Positions 43,601 through 54,100 of a DNA stretch of 64,000 nucleotides are shown one piece after another; positions within the stretch are counted from its first letter, which is position 1; each line of letters starts with the position of its first letter. Location: the NCBI RefSeq assembly GCF_902459505.1, contig NC_047096.1, positions 13,383,001 through 13,447,000 of the forward strand. Direction: 5' to 3'. This DNA comes from Geotrypetes seraphini (taxonomy: Eukaryota; Chordata; Amphibia; Gymnophiona; Dermophiidae). The notes beneath the pieces were generated by a model. The model searched no databases. It saw nothing but the letters and a program-made list of their open reading frames with translations, and was not told the origin of the DNA. The translations under genes and the position numbers were made by a program.

Positions 43601-45153
43601 TCTTGAACTGTTTGAAGCACTGGTTCATTAATAACAACATCCCTGTCTTTGTTAGCAGCAGTGGCTACTGTTTGGGAGGCATGGCCACTGAGAGGCTCAA
43701 AGTTCAACCCTTCTCCCATGGACCTGCTCCATTTTGTTGGCCTGTCTGTTTCAGAATCACAGGAACTAAGGCTGAGGCTTTCCTCTGATGATCTCTTGCG
43801 TTTCTTGGAGTCCTGGGACTCTGTGCTTATGACGCACTCTGGCTCTCTTTCAGAACATGTGTCCTTGAACCAACTTAGCTGCCTTTTACAGTCCACTTTG
43901 CCCGCACCTACTGTGGCAAGTTTCTGGCATAGACTTTTAAGCTGTTGCTGGCATGTTCCTGATTGAGGAAGAGGTGCTGAGTAATTACTATCATCTCCAA
44001 AGTCTCTCTGAAATAGATCTCTATATGTGATCAGCCATGAGTCACAGCTAGCATCTTGGCTTAAAACCTGGAGCACTCTGTGTAGACACTCCCTTGGTAT
44101 AACAGACTGTATTGCATACAATAAAGAGAGGAGATTTCTTTGGCATAGTAATGGCAGCAACAGAAGTACAGGTTTTCTAGGAAGTAAAAATAAATATTCA
44201 AATGGTAAAAGAGAATACTCAGCATTACTACCAGTTTGATGCAGTGGTTATTTTTATTTATTACCCACTCATCCACACAAGCTCAAGGCAGATGGTCTAA
44301 TAGGAAACACTGGTTCTGAAAGAATTCATCTTCCCCTGAAAGTTGTCATACTAAGCTAAAGACATTTGCTTATAGAAAAAAAAAGTTATCTCCTAAAATT
44401 ACTCTTTTACCTGTTAAAGAGTAACCACAAAATAAACCGGTAGGCTTCCAGAAGTTTAATACAAAAAGCATTCAGAGCACAGAAGGCAATAGTCTCCTTT
44501 TGCTTTCTAATTTCTAAAATCAATTGTTGAGGCCGGTGTTTGGACCCAGATTTCAATTATTTTAAATAGGAATCCGTGAAATTCTGGCAATCCCATCTTT
44601 ACCTTGTTACTCACTTGTTTTTAAGGTGCTGTGCTTATCTACTTCTATTACAAATATACATAAAATGAAGTACTTCCATGCCAATACCACCTTAAACATA
44701 ATTAGAGCATATAACAAGAAAACGATTTTAAAAAAAAGCTTCTTAAACCTCTGTAAATTGTCAGCTAACCGCAATTGCCCAGTGTCAAACATCGTTTTGA
44801 GTATACACACACACACAGGTTCATTCGAATAGGAACACTGCAGATTTAAAGGCGAGAATTCCTTTACTCCGTGCAGGAAACGGTAAAAATAACAGGAAAG
44901 GAAAGGGAAGTGCTCAAATTTCTCACAGGATCAGGGTCTTCTCAGGTCCCTCCAAGGTGGGCTCTTTCCTGCACAAGGTCTCTGTGAAGACCCTCCAGCA
45001 GAAGGGTCGCTTCTCCGGCTCCTGGCCAGCCTGGTTCCGCCGGAGGGCCTTCAGGGCGGCCAGGGGCCCCCAGGGGCCAGCCATGAGCGCGTGCAGCAAG
45101 AGGCGGGAGGGCCGATCAAAGCGGCCAAGCAGGAGAGCCCCCCGCTCCTCCAT
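34656..45153 (-). CDS. FANCE: Fanconi anaemia group E protein
   Basis: FANCE is a nuclear subunit of the Fanconi anaemia core complex. It binds FANCC and FANCD2 and helps direct FANCD2/FANCI mono-ubiquitination in interstrand-crosslink repair. Ten phase-consistent exons (minus strand) are 45153-44927, 44176-43531, 42476-42432, 40340-40281, 39659-39516, 39171-39048, 38600-38525, 37875-37809, 36687-36562 and 34760-34656. They total 1620 nt, 539 residues (human 536). Matches include LCQRNLLSLL, an acidic middle with a KKRKR nuclear-import-like patch, and the conserved C-terminal HEAT-like domain: VPELQVLNECEPAQ, LTPDLSFSSAKILTTSLFLK, LINPVLQAPERG, KLMLTVLTKYQS and LKKSLQAALKRL. Exon 3 is only 45 nt with a weak CCAAG acceptor and is the least certain. 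The start ATG is chosen by alignment of RPSRLLLHAL with the human N-terminus, although the frame stays open upstream. RPL10A follows 4.6 kb downstream. Confidence 0.95.
34903..35484 (-). mobile_element. L1/Tx1-like LINE 3' end with TSD AGCTTTCAC
   Basis: On the minus strand a frame ends with FWWNSVCHIYRMER and KIWEPLTSFCHD, typical of the C-terminus of L1-type ORF2, then a 3' UTR ending AATAAAGAATTAAAAAAAA. AGCTTTCAC flanks it (34894-34902 and 35485-35493). It is 5'-truncated and dead. It lies in the last FANCE intron, about 140 bp from exon 10. Confidence 0.8.
35494..35705 (-). mobile_element. Second L1-like LINE 3' end
   Basis: Starts (plus strand) with a T-rich stretch and ATTCTTTATTCATTTTAAAA, the complement of the same L1 family tail, immediately beyond the target duplication of the neighbouring L1. 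That neighbour therefore integrated at the edge of this one's A-tail. Confidence 0.6.
36057..36266. mobile_element. Short hAT-like element, single-unit form
   Basis: Terminal repeats TAGAGAATAATACAGGGACA and ...CCCCGTGTCATTCTCTA, with 8-bp flanks CTACAAAT (36049-36056) and CTACAGAT (36267-36274). The middle is a small palindrome holding CCTCATCTGCACAAGC once and its complement once. This looks like the base form from which the minisatellite arrays at 294, 6328 and 61083 grew. Confidence 0.8.
36898..37774. repeat. Palindromic element of about 875 bp with arms over 300 bp
   Basis: Arms at about 36948-37260 and 37440-37754 are reverse complements with roughly one difference per ten bases. They share GGATCCTCAGACG, the CCGACATGACCA block and TAATGACAT. 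Shorter matching arms lie further out (TTATCTAATTACGATCT, 36898-36914, against 37758-37774). The centre also folds. No coding frame. It lies in FANCE intron 8 with its edge 35 bp from exon 8. Confidence 0.75.
39748..39922. mobile_element. Palindromic hAT MITE
   Basis: Arms CAGGAGTGGGCAACTCCGGT and ...GGAGTTGTCCATCCCTG bracket the common inner core (CATTGGGGAAATCCTGAAAA). Flanks TGCTAGAG and CGTTAGAG are a decayed 8-bp duplication. In FANCE intron 4, about 90 bp from exon 5. Confidence 0.7.
40017..40182. mobile_element. Diverged palindromic hAT MITE
   Basis: An older member of the same palindromic group (GGTTCTCAATCCGTTCC ... GGTTTAGAACCGTG), with ATGAATATGCATGTGATAAA at the centre. Ends and target duplication are decayed. 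In FANCE intron 4. Confidence 0.55.
41481..41673. repeat. Near-perfect 90-bp inverted repeat with 13-bp loop
   Basis: Arms 41481-41570 and 41584-41673 differ at only about two positions, with loop ATAGATATTTAAA. The inner half is a Harbinger-like MITE (GGGCCTGTTTTACAAAGCTG and its complement). The outer 48 bp on each side (ACAAGGCTTCTGTCTCTTAA inward) are also inverted copies, which the MITE's own ends do not explain. In FANCE intron 3. Confidence 0.85.
41855..41975 (+). mobile_element. LINE 3' tail ending in (TGTAA)n
   Basis: TCTGTAATCCGCCTTCAACT, then AAGGTAATGGCATGTAATGTAATGTAATG, matches the 3' end of the LINE at 59888-60515. Only the tail remains. Confidence 0.55.
43333..43461. mobile_element. 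Harbinger-like MITE with TAA target
   Basis: The ends GGGCCCCTTATACAAAGC and GCGCTTTGTAAAAAGGGCCC are inverted repeats bordered by TAA. In FANCE intron 2, 70 bp past the exon 2 donor. Confidence 0.65.
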
Positions 45154-45840
45154 TCCCGAGCACCGACTTTCACGTAAAAGTCTCCTCCGAGCCGCGGCGG
45201 GCTGAGAGCAAGTGCCACGATCTCCCAAGCGTCGCCGCCGCTGAAACCACCAGCCGCGGGCAAAGCTTGGGAAACGCTTCCGCAGAGCTGACGGAGAGGA
45301 CAGCGCGCGCGCGCAGGAAATAGGCAACTTCAAAACTTCCGCCTCACGCGTCCACGTCATTTCCGCTCGGTTTCCAGAGGTACCGTTCCGAATTGACAGA
45401 GCAACGGTAAAAGACGCGGTCTGAGAGCAAGTGCCACGCTCTCCCCAGCTTCGCCGCCGCTGAAACCACCAGCCGCGGGCAAAGCTCGACTCCCTTGAGA
45501 CGCTTCCGCAGAGCTGACGGAGAGGACAGCGCGCGCGCACAGGAAACAGCCAACTTCAAAACTTCCGCCTCACGCGTCCACGTCACTTCCTCTCGGTTTC
45601 CAGAGGTTCCGAATTGACAGAGCAACGGTAAAAGACGCGGGCTGAGAGCAAGTGCCGCGCTCTCCCCAGCTTCGCCGCCGCTGACACCATCAGCCGCGGG
45701 CAAAGCTCGACTCCCCGAGACGCTTCCGCAGAGTTGACGGAGAGGAAACAGGCAACTTTCGTCTCACGCGTCTACGTCACTTCCGCTCGGTTTCCAGAGG
45801 TTCCGAATTGACAGAGCAACGGTAAAAGACGCGGTGTGGT
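45154..45840 (-). promoter_or_regulatory. FANCE CpG-rich promoter, tandem triplication
   Basis: A unit of about 219 bp is present three times: 45201-45419, 45420-45640 and 45641-45834 (the last shortened to about 194 bp). Each carries, on the minus strand, an ETS-like ACCGAGCGGAAATGACGT or GGAAGTGACGTGG-type composite (ETS next to a CRE-like TGACGTGG or TGACGTAG), an ACCGTTGCTCTGTC block and a GCGGAAGC block. The stretch is rich in CpG and has no TATA box. The first unit ends just upstream of the FANCE ATG. Start sites and strand bias cannot be read from sequence. Confidence 0.75.
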
Positions 45841-45874
45841 GAGGCTTGGGCTCTTATTTTTTGCGCTTATATTG

Positions 45875-46030
45875 TGTGGCCAAATGGTTAGGTGCTGCAA
45901 GTTCGATAGCACCAGGTACCACAGCTAGATTGTGAGCCTGCCGGGACAGACAGGGAAAATGCTCGATTACTGTTCAATGTTTATGTGAATCTCTTCAGAA
46001 ACAGGCGAATAATCTAAAATAATAAATGTC
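45875..46030 (+). mobile_element. tRNA-derived SINE
   Basis: An A-box-like TGGTTAGGTGCTGC and a B-box-like AAGTTCGATAGC precede a tail with AGATTGTGAGCCTGCCGGGA and CAGACAGGGAAAATGCT, ending A-rich (AATAAATG). The tail is shared with the copies at 11340 and 50190. Confidence 0.6.
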
Positions 46031-47514
46031 TTTTAGTACCAGAAGAGCCCATTGTTACGCCCGACCTTGGAACTTAGCAGGATGGTACAAGTGGTTGCAG
46101 CTTTTCAAAAATGGTTGGGGCTGCTAAGACTCAAAACAAATTGCTCCCTGCTTGGACATAGTTTAATCAATAGGGGGGGGGGGGCAGTTTTGCATTCACA
46201 GAAGCCTTGCTGTCAGGAAATGGAGAAGTTCCACATCAGCAGATCCTACCCCCTGAAATATTCATATGCATTCTCATGTTCAACATTAATTGAAGGATAT
46301 TAGTAAAACCAGGTGCTGGAAAATATCAGCTTGGCCATAAGAACCTAGTGTCAAACCTTTGCTTTGTTCTGGGAACGTGATCTCTGATACTAACTTTCCC
46401 CAAAGAGCAAGATTTTACACATGGCAGACCTAGGGTAATATAATCTGCCCTTATGAGCTCAAGCTTTTGCCCTTCCAACCACCTACCATCCTTTAACAAA
46501 GCAACCCCCCACCCCCACATACCCAATCACTCCATCTGTCATGTTTACCATTTTTAAGTCTGCTTCAGTTTTTGGCTGGTAGGATTTGGTGGGAGGGAAC
46601 TTGCTTTGAATGGCCCAGGCCCTGGAAACTGCTCAAGGCTACCTCCTGCTTTACTGGATGCAGGATCTGGAGTACACTGCAACCAAAGGCTGCCTCTGTG
46701 GCTCGTCTTCTGCTTATTTAACCTCAGCTTTATGAGCCAACACTTCTTGCGACTAGATAATTGGGGTTTCAGAAGCCAACTGATCAGAATTAGTGAGGGA
46801 TTTTAAACCAATGGAAATTACCTTTCCCTGAGAGAATGTCAGGGCATTTTTCCCCCAATATTGGGAATGCTCAAGCATACAGAGAGCTGGCTGTTATGAT
46901 GGGGCTTTGTGTAGCAACTGTCCCCCACCAGACATCAGGATAGGGAAAAGAACATCAAGTAGGCCAAAAATGCAAGACTATCTTGGGTTAGGGGGGGGAG
47001 GGGTTACAGAACTTGAATTGGAAGCTGGGCAGGTATACCATACGACAGCATTAGTATAATTTCCTTGCTGGCTAAGCACCAATATCTCCTTATCATTCCA
47101 TCTGTAAATTTCCTCACCTGAGGACTGTGTATAGATGACCTTTCTTGTTCAGTTGTCTTGACAAGATAGATAGTCCCTATGTTTTGATATATAGCACTGG
47201 TTATGTTTATAGTAGTGCCATAGAACTAGATTAGTAGTGGTAGCTACAGCACAGAGAGAGAGGAAAGGGGGTGGTACAATGCTGTGGTCATATGAATCAG
47301 GGTCCTAGCTACAAGATTGGCAAGCATTGGTTTATATGGTATTCTATTTTAACCTGGAGTGGCATGTTGACATCTAGTCATGAAGCTATATTAAAGGTGA
47401 CTAAAAAGCAAAACCAGCAACCTTCTACCCAAAACTGCTAGAATTAAAGCAGCTTAAAGTCGTTTGATATAAGGATTAGAAGTCAAGCCAGCCAACAAAC
47501 TGATTTTTTTTTTT
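46031..47514. other. Spacer between makorin 3' end and FANCE promoter
   Basis: No exon is seen. A G-run lies at 46173-46183. A minus-strand AATAAA followed by an A-run (47515-47520, read leftward) at the right edge may be the makorin polyadenylation signal, about 600 nt past its stop codon. Confidence 0.4.
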
Positions 47515-48122
47515 TTTATTCCAAAGTACAAGGTTTACAAACACACAATTTTTTTTAATTCCTTTACTGTTAAGCCTACTATATAGTCTTAGCCCACAGC
47601 ACTGCAATACAAATTAAATCACTTATGCCTGCTGTACCCTATAGCACTGCTCCAAAAGAAATACCTAAGTAAACAAAATAATAATGATCAGGCAGCAGGC
47701 CAGAACATATGAATGATCACACCATCAGCAACAAAAATTTCTAGCCACAGATGATGCAATGAGATGTAAGCTGCCTTAAAAACCCAACACCTACATTGTG
47801 GTGTGCTAAAGTCAGGTGTGATCATACTGCAGTTCAATGTGTCAAAAGATAAAACAAGTGTGTGAGTTTTGGCGCTCAAACAGTTCAGCAGCAGAATAGT
47901 GCCCCAAGATCCATGTAGCTGCAAGCTCCTAGCAGTAGGGAATAGGGAGTCTTTCCACCAGCTTGTGAAAGCAGTGTTATAAATGGAGCTTAGATCCTGC
48001 ATATTTAAGCACATTTTATCAGCAGCTCTAGCTCCATGGTATAGCCCAAGTGATGTCCTGAACCAAGTCTTAATATGCATATTGTGACAGTGTAATAGTC
48101 ACAGCTGGGCATCAGATGGCAA

Positions 48123-51100
48123 TCAGTCTGAGTCACTGCACTCCAGAAGTATCTCCACTCCCTGCGAGCAATCCAGGTTCTCAAGGTCACAATCCAGGTT
48201 TTCAAGGTCACTTTCCAGGATTGCAAGTGCAATGGCATGATGCAGCATGTATAGCTCTTCCTCCAACTCTAGCAGCTCCACTGAAAACTGATTGTATGAC
48301 TGAACACCAATTTGAGGATGGGAAGAAAAAAAGAGAAACAACTTTGACATGAGATACAGAAGGGAAAGTGGCCTAGCGATTGGCAGTGTTGCCTCAGCAC
48401 CCTGAGGTTGTGAGCGATTCCCACTGCAGTTCCTTGTAACTTTGGGCAAGGTCACTTAACATGTCATTGCCCCAGGTATAAAATATACCTGTCTAAAATA
48501 TGTAAGTTTTTATTGTGTAAATCACACAGAAAAAGCAGTATACTTGTCCCATCCCTAGCTGTTGACAAGGATACCAAATGTATAGGTTCTAAGTCTAGCA
48601 AGGATAATTTAAAGGAAACTGAGAATGTTTTACAAATCCAGATTTGAAAAATGTTTCTCTAGTACAAGGGGGAAAAACTTTTAGACTCCCTTAGAGCAAT
48701 CAATGATAGAAAATGATCTGAAAGAGTCGGTTAAAAAAAGCACCTCTAACACACATACTTCTAATGTATAGGTTTACCTCTCTCAGTTTAAACACCCATA
48801 AAGGCTAGAACCTAAAAATGACATCTTGCTAATTGGTGTGCAGTAAAAATCAGGGCCAGCTTTACCTTGTCAAATACCCTATGGATTAGAACAAGTAGAA
48901 ATCAGGTCACCTCTTTCAAACAGATGAAGAGATCATTTCACCAGGGATGAGAAACTGACAAAAATTTAGAAGAGAATACTGTAGTAACAGGAGTTTTGAT
49001 TTGATGTAGAGCTTTTAAAAAGCTCCAAAACAAAGGATAAAAAGTCTACTCAAATATAGTTTTAATAGCCAAAAAAATGCTATTCTTTTCTCCAAGAGGA
49101 GGAGATCAGAACTTTTGATCTAAGGGAGTTGTAAAGCAATGGTATACAGGTGGACTCAGAGCCACCCATAGCAGCACATCTACATGGAGCTGGTGGGCTT
49201 GGGGATCCCCAAAATCTCTCCTGCCCTGCATCTTTTAGAGAGCTGATCTTTACAAGCAGCATGACTTGCTACATGCTACTTGCACCATCCCCACAGCCTT
49301 CCTTCTGACATACTCTGCACCTATGTGGAACAGGAAGTTGCATCAGAAGGCAGGCTGTGGGGCTGGTGCAAGCAGCATGCTGCTTACTATAAGATATGCA
49401 GCACCAGGCTTGGCTGGTGGTGGGTAGGGTGGAGCGGCTTGCTTGGGTAGGATAGGGGCAGCCTAAGACAGCATAATGCCAGATAGCTCCTTCTACCACC
49501 TGGAGAATCTGCCCACCCAAAACTGAGCATCTTGGCAAGTCTTGTAAAGACAGATATTTGTAGAACATGCACCACAGTAGAAAAGCCTCCGCTAGTATAT
49601 GGCATGAAATCTTGGTCAGTTGAAGTAATTAATAATAATATTTTATTTTTTATATACCGCCAAAGCAGTTTGTGGCGGTTTACAATAAGAAGAGCTGGAC
49701 AGTCAGCGAAGACATAACAATGAAGTCCTTGAATACAATGAATATTTAGAACAGTGATGTCTTTGAATACATGCAAAATATGCAACACTACTGCTAGTTG
49801 GCAGATTTGCTTTACGCTCTCTACTTACAGATGCTGCACCAGATCTTCTCCGCTCGCGTCTCCTTCTGGGATGCTGTCCTGCAGGAAGCTCATGCAAGTA
49901 AATGCAGTCTGATTTAAAGGGACAGTGCCCATTTCCACGCACAAAGAATCGGCATCTTATTTTACTGAAGAAAAAATAAATAAATAAATAAATTACAACA
50001 GATCAGCAGCTGTTATAGTTCAAATACCAACCCCCCCAAAGGGAGGGGGAGCAGTTTGTTTGTTTTTTTAAAAAACTTGTCCTTGTCGGCATGGAAACTA
50101 TACAAGTCAGTTAAGCAATCATATCAGGCCTAAACTTAAGATATACAGGGGTGCTGAAAAGTTCTCAGCTCAAGAGAATGATGGATATAGCAGGGAGTGT
50201 GTGACACACAGTGGTTAGAGCTATAGCCTCAGCACTCTGAAGTTGGGAGTTCAATTCCTACGCTGCTCCTTGTGACACTGGTTGTCACTTAATTCCCCAG
50301 GTACATTATATAAGAGCATGAGCCCACCGGGACATATAGGGAAACATGCTTTTGAGTACCTGAATGTAAAACACTTAGGCTATAAGTGGTATATAAATAA
50401 GAAACATGTCGACACATAGTTGTTTCTGCACATTGGCACATAATGAAACGCCCTTCAACTAGTGGCAAAACACCACTAAGAATTTAGAAGCTGGTTGGTT
50501 GGGCTGAGAACTTATCACCTTGTATTGCCCATTCATTAGGAGACAGGACAACCACTAATTTTTGCTCATCTGAAAAGATGCCATCCTCAGAAAGGATCAC
50601 TACATTCATGTTATCCCTTCCTCAGTCTTTAGTGTCCTATTGACTATACCTTGTTCGAGCTTTGAAGGTCTCTATCAGCTTTATCTTCTCATCTGCGTTG
50701 CTGATCCAGTATTTGTGTGGAATAAAGAAGCTCGATTTGATCCTGCAGAGAGGACAGCTCCTACATGTCAAAAAAAATTTATTACTAGCAATTCTGTTTT
50801 TATAAAATTTTCTCCCACTCCCCAAACAGTGTCTTGGGACCATTCAAAAGTTCAAGTTGGGGGGGGGGGAAGTGTGGTGGGGAGGGAATAATGGAGAAAG
50901 ATGACATTAAAAAAACAAACAAACACAAACTACTATTGCTGCTACTTATTTCTATATCACTAAAAGGCATATGCAGAGCTACACATTTAATATGTAATAG
51001 ATGGTCCCTGCTCTGAATATGTAATTTTGATAGACAGGATATAAAGGGGTTTGGGAGTTTCTTGCAGAGAGAATGATAGGATAGACCTAGGTATCTTATG

Positions 51101-54100
51101 GGGGAGTGCGAGTTAGGAGTTCAAAACAGCCTCAAAAAAGTGAGCTTTTTAGCTTAAAGATCTGAATACTGCTAGAGACAAGAAGAGCCCAACATAAAAT
51201 GACTCAGATAGTCTGTTCCAGATATACAGTGCAGCAAGATAAAAGGGACAGAGTTTGGAGGTAGCAGTGGAAAAGACTATGGATAGGCAGGACTTATCTG
51301 CTGAACAAGTTCATGGGAGAGAGCATTGTTTGTGTGTGTGTGGGGGGAAGATAAAATGATGAGATTGAGGGACTGCAGAGATCGGGCATAGGAGTGCAGG
51401 CATACAGGATCAGTAGATCGGGCACAGGCAGTGGATGCTGAAGGTCAGCCAAGGCTGGGGTCTGGTGCACCTTACAAGTCAATAAGAGGGAGGAACGATG
51501 GTATCTAGAGCAGAGGAGATAATGGTGTTATAATAGAAGATGCCTTTGTTGATAGACTTGTATGACATAGTAGTGGAATGAGACCATGGTGGAGAAGGTG
51601 CCAGGGTCAATAGTATGAAGATTCCTAAAAAGTATTGGGTAGTGACTGGGGAAGTAAGGGAGATGAGGTGCAGAAACTGGTGCTAGAGCGGAAGACATGA
51701 TCAAGGCAGTGGAGCACAGCTTTAAATTGAAGATGTGAAGAGCAAGAAACCTGGAAAGGTAGGAGTCAGGAGAGCTCATCAGCACAGGATGTGGGAAGGA
51801 GATGAGGGTTTGAGAAAGGAGAACCAGGAGTCAGTCATTGAGGAAGAGGGCCTTTTTTTTTTTTTGGGGGGGGGGGGGGGTCAGTAAATGACTGCTACTT
51901 AGAGAAGTAGAAGAGTGGATAGACAAATAAAAATTTTTTAAAAAAACCAAAATAAAGATAAGAGTGGAGTTCAAAGGAGGGAAAGCAGCGAGTGAGGTGG
52001 AAGAAGGGGGTCAATAAGAGTAACAGCCCAACACCACCTCCACAACCAACTAGGTGAGTTGTATGTGAGGAAAAGGTTGCCTCGTAACAGGATAGCAGCT
52101 GAAACAAAATCTTCAGGGCAGATCCAGGTCTCCGTTAGTACAAGCAGTTGGAGAGTTAAAGAGATAAGAGGTCATGAATGAAGGTAAGCTTGCTGGGAAA
52201 GAGCGGGCATGCCACAGGGCTCATGAGAAAGGTAGAGAGAAGAGGGGGAGGGGAACAGCAAATTTGTTCCACCATTAGAGAACTATGAAGACACCCTGCT
52301 TGGTTTGCATTGAACAGACTTTATATGCTTGACTGTGCTTTCCAAACTGCATTTGCACCAGTGGCATGTTAAGGGGGGGGGGGGCACCTGTCCTCCTCTC
52401 TGCCCCCCCCCCCCAATATCTCCAACGTTCCCAGCGCAAGCAGCAATCCCAACCTGCTGCTCGTGCCAGCGTTGGCTCTCTCTCTGACATCACCTCCTGG
52501 ACCTGTGCCTAGAAAGTGTTGGTGTAAGCAGCAGGTTGGAATTGCTGCTCATGCCAGGAACGTTAGAGGTTTGAGGGAAGGAAGGGAAAGGGGTGAGGGG
52601 AGACGCCACCGCCCCAGGCACCTCTCGCACTCAGGCTACCCTTCTGTGAGCTTTTATAAGACTGGACACATCTTAATAAACTTGAAACTTTTAGCATTGG
52701 ATTGTTTTAATATATAGCAAATTACACCTGGACCCGATTTGAATCAAAGTCCAGTTGCTGTGTAATCTATTTATTAAAAATAATCCAATGCTACGACATC
52801 CATCCATTGGAACTACCTGGCCAGTATAGTTTTCAGAATACTCTGGATTAATATGCACAAACGTGTGCAATATTTATATTTATGGAATGTCCTAGGTGAG
52901 TCCCAAAGACTAAGCTGAGAAAATAGTGATTTAAAAAAAAATTATTAAATGGTTTTTCGGTCCCTATGCAATTTAATTTAAAAACCAGGTTTCAGTTCTC
53001 CAAAGTATGCAGAAAGGGCATAAACAAGGTAGTTGCACCTCATGCACCCCTATCCCAAGGCTTCAGTTACCCAGTTGCTGGAGGGACACACTAGGTCAGT
53101 TCAGGACAATTTGCATGGGTAGACTCAAGGATTACAAATGCCACATAAGTTTAAAACCAGGACTGGTCAAAGGAGGTCTCCCTCCTGGAGCTGGGTAATA
53201 CGCTACAGTACATCCCGTTAACATAGCCAGTCAGTATTGGTGTGCTGCTACTGTTTCTAGAAGCTCACTAAAGAAAAACATTAATTTATTTAGGAAAAGG
53301 CTTTGTTCTTCCCCTTCTCTCCTGCCTAATAAGGCCCCTATGCTATTAGTATGTTTTCTATACAACATTCAGGAAATGTCAGAGAATCAATGTTTAAGAT
53401 TTTCATGTCAGCCTTTTAGAAGCTTTTTGTAATAGTTAACAACTTATTGCAACTTGTTAACAAGCTATGAATGTTTAAATTAGTTTAGTTTGAAAATTGA
53501 GAGCTGTGTTTCTGGGATGTTATTCCAGAAAGGGAAATTGGATGTTCAGCAGCATACGAGCGAAAGGTTGCCATGAGGAATTAATAAAAAACTCTTGTTC
53601 ACATTTGTGATGCAAAGAGAAAACTTGTTAAAATTTATTTTGGGGTACAAACCTCATTTTGAATGTTCTAAACCTCTGCTAGGTTTTAGAATTTGAAACA
53701 GCCTAGTTAAATGGCAGTGATAGGTCAACCGACCAGAGCAACTCCATTACTTACTTGATCACCTCGTTCTGGAAGTCACGGCTTTTGCGCCACTGCCGAA
53801 TACAGCCGATGCAGTAAGCGTGACTGCAGTTGGGCAAGATGCCAAACAAGCGTTCTTCAGGAAGCAGCTTTTCGTATACCTTGTCCATACAGATTCCACA
53901 GACCACATCCTTACTCTGCTCAAAGGCACTAACAGCCTGCCTGTCAGCCATCTAGGAAAAGAAAAACCCACTGTAAGTACAGAGCACCATTTGTAGCCAG
54001 CCCATAGGTCCTTAATACTGGCCAGGTAGGTAAGGACTGACTTCCTGTGAAAAAAAAAAAGAGACGCCAAAGTTGAAGATGTAAAGAAATTAAGAGGTCA

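Noticed and set aside
44923-45540. 205-codon minus-strand frame that extends FANCE upstream of its ATG
   Set aside because: The extra 129 codons translate the promoter repeat units and differ from any FANCE N-terminus; the ATG at 45153 aligns with human. Kept only as a note on the promoter.
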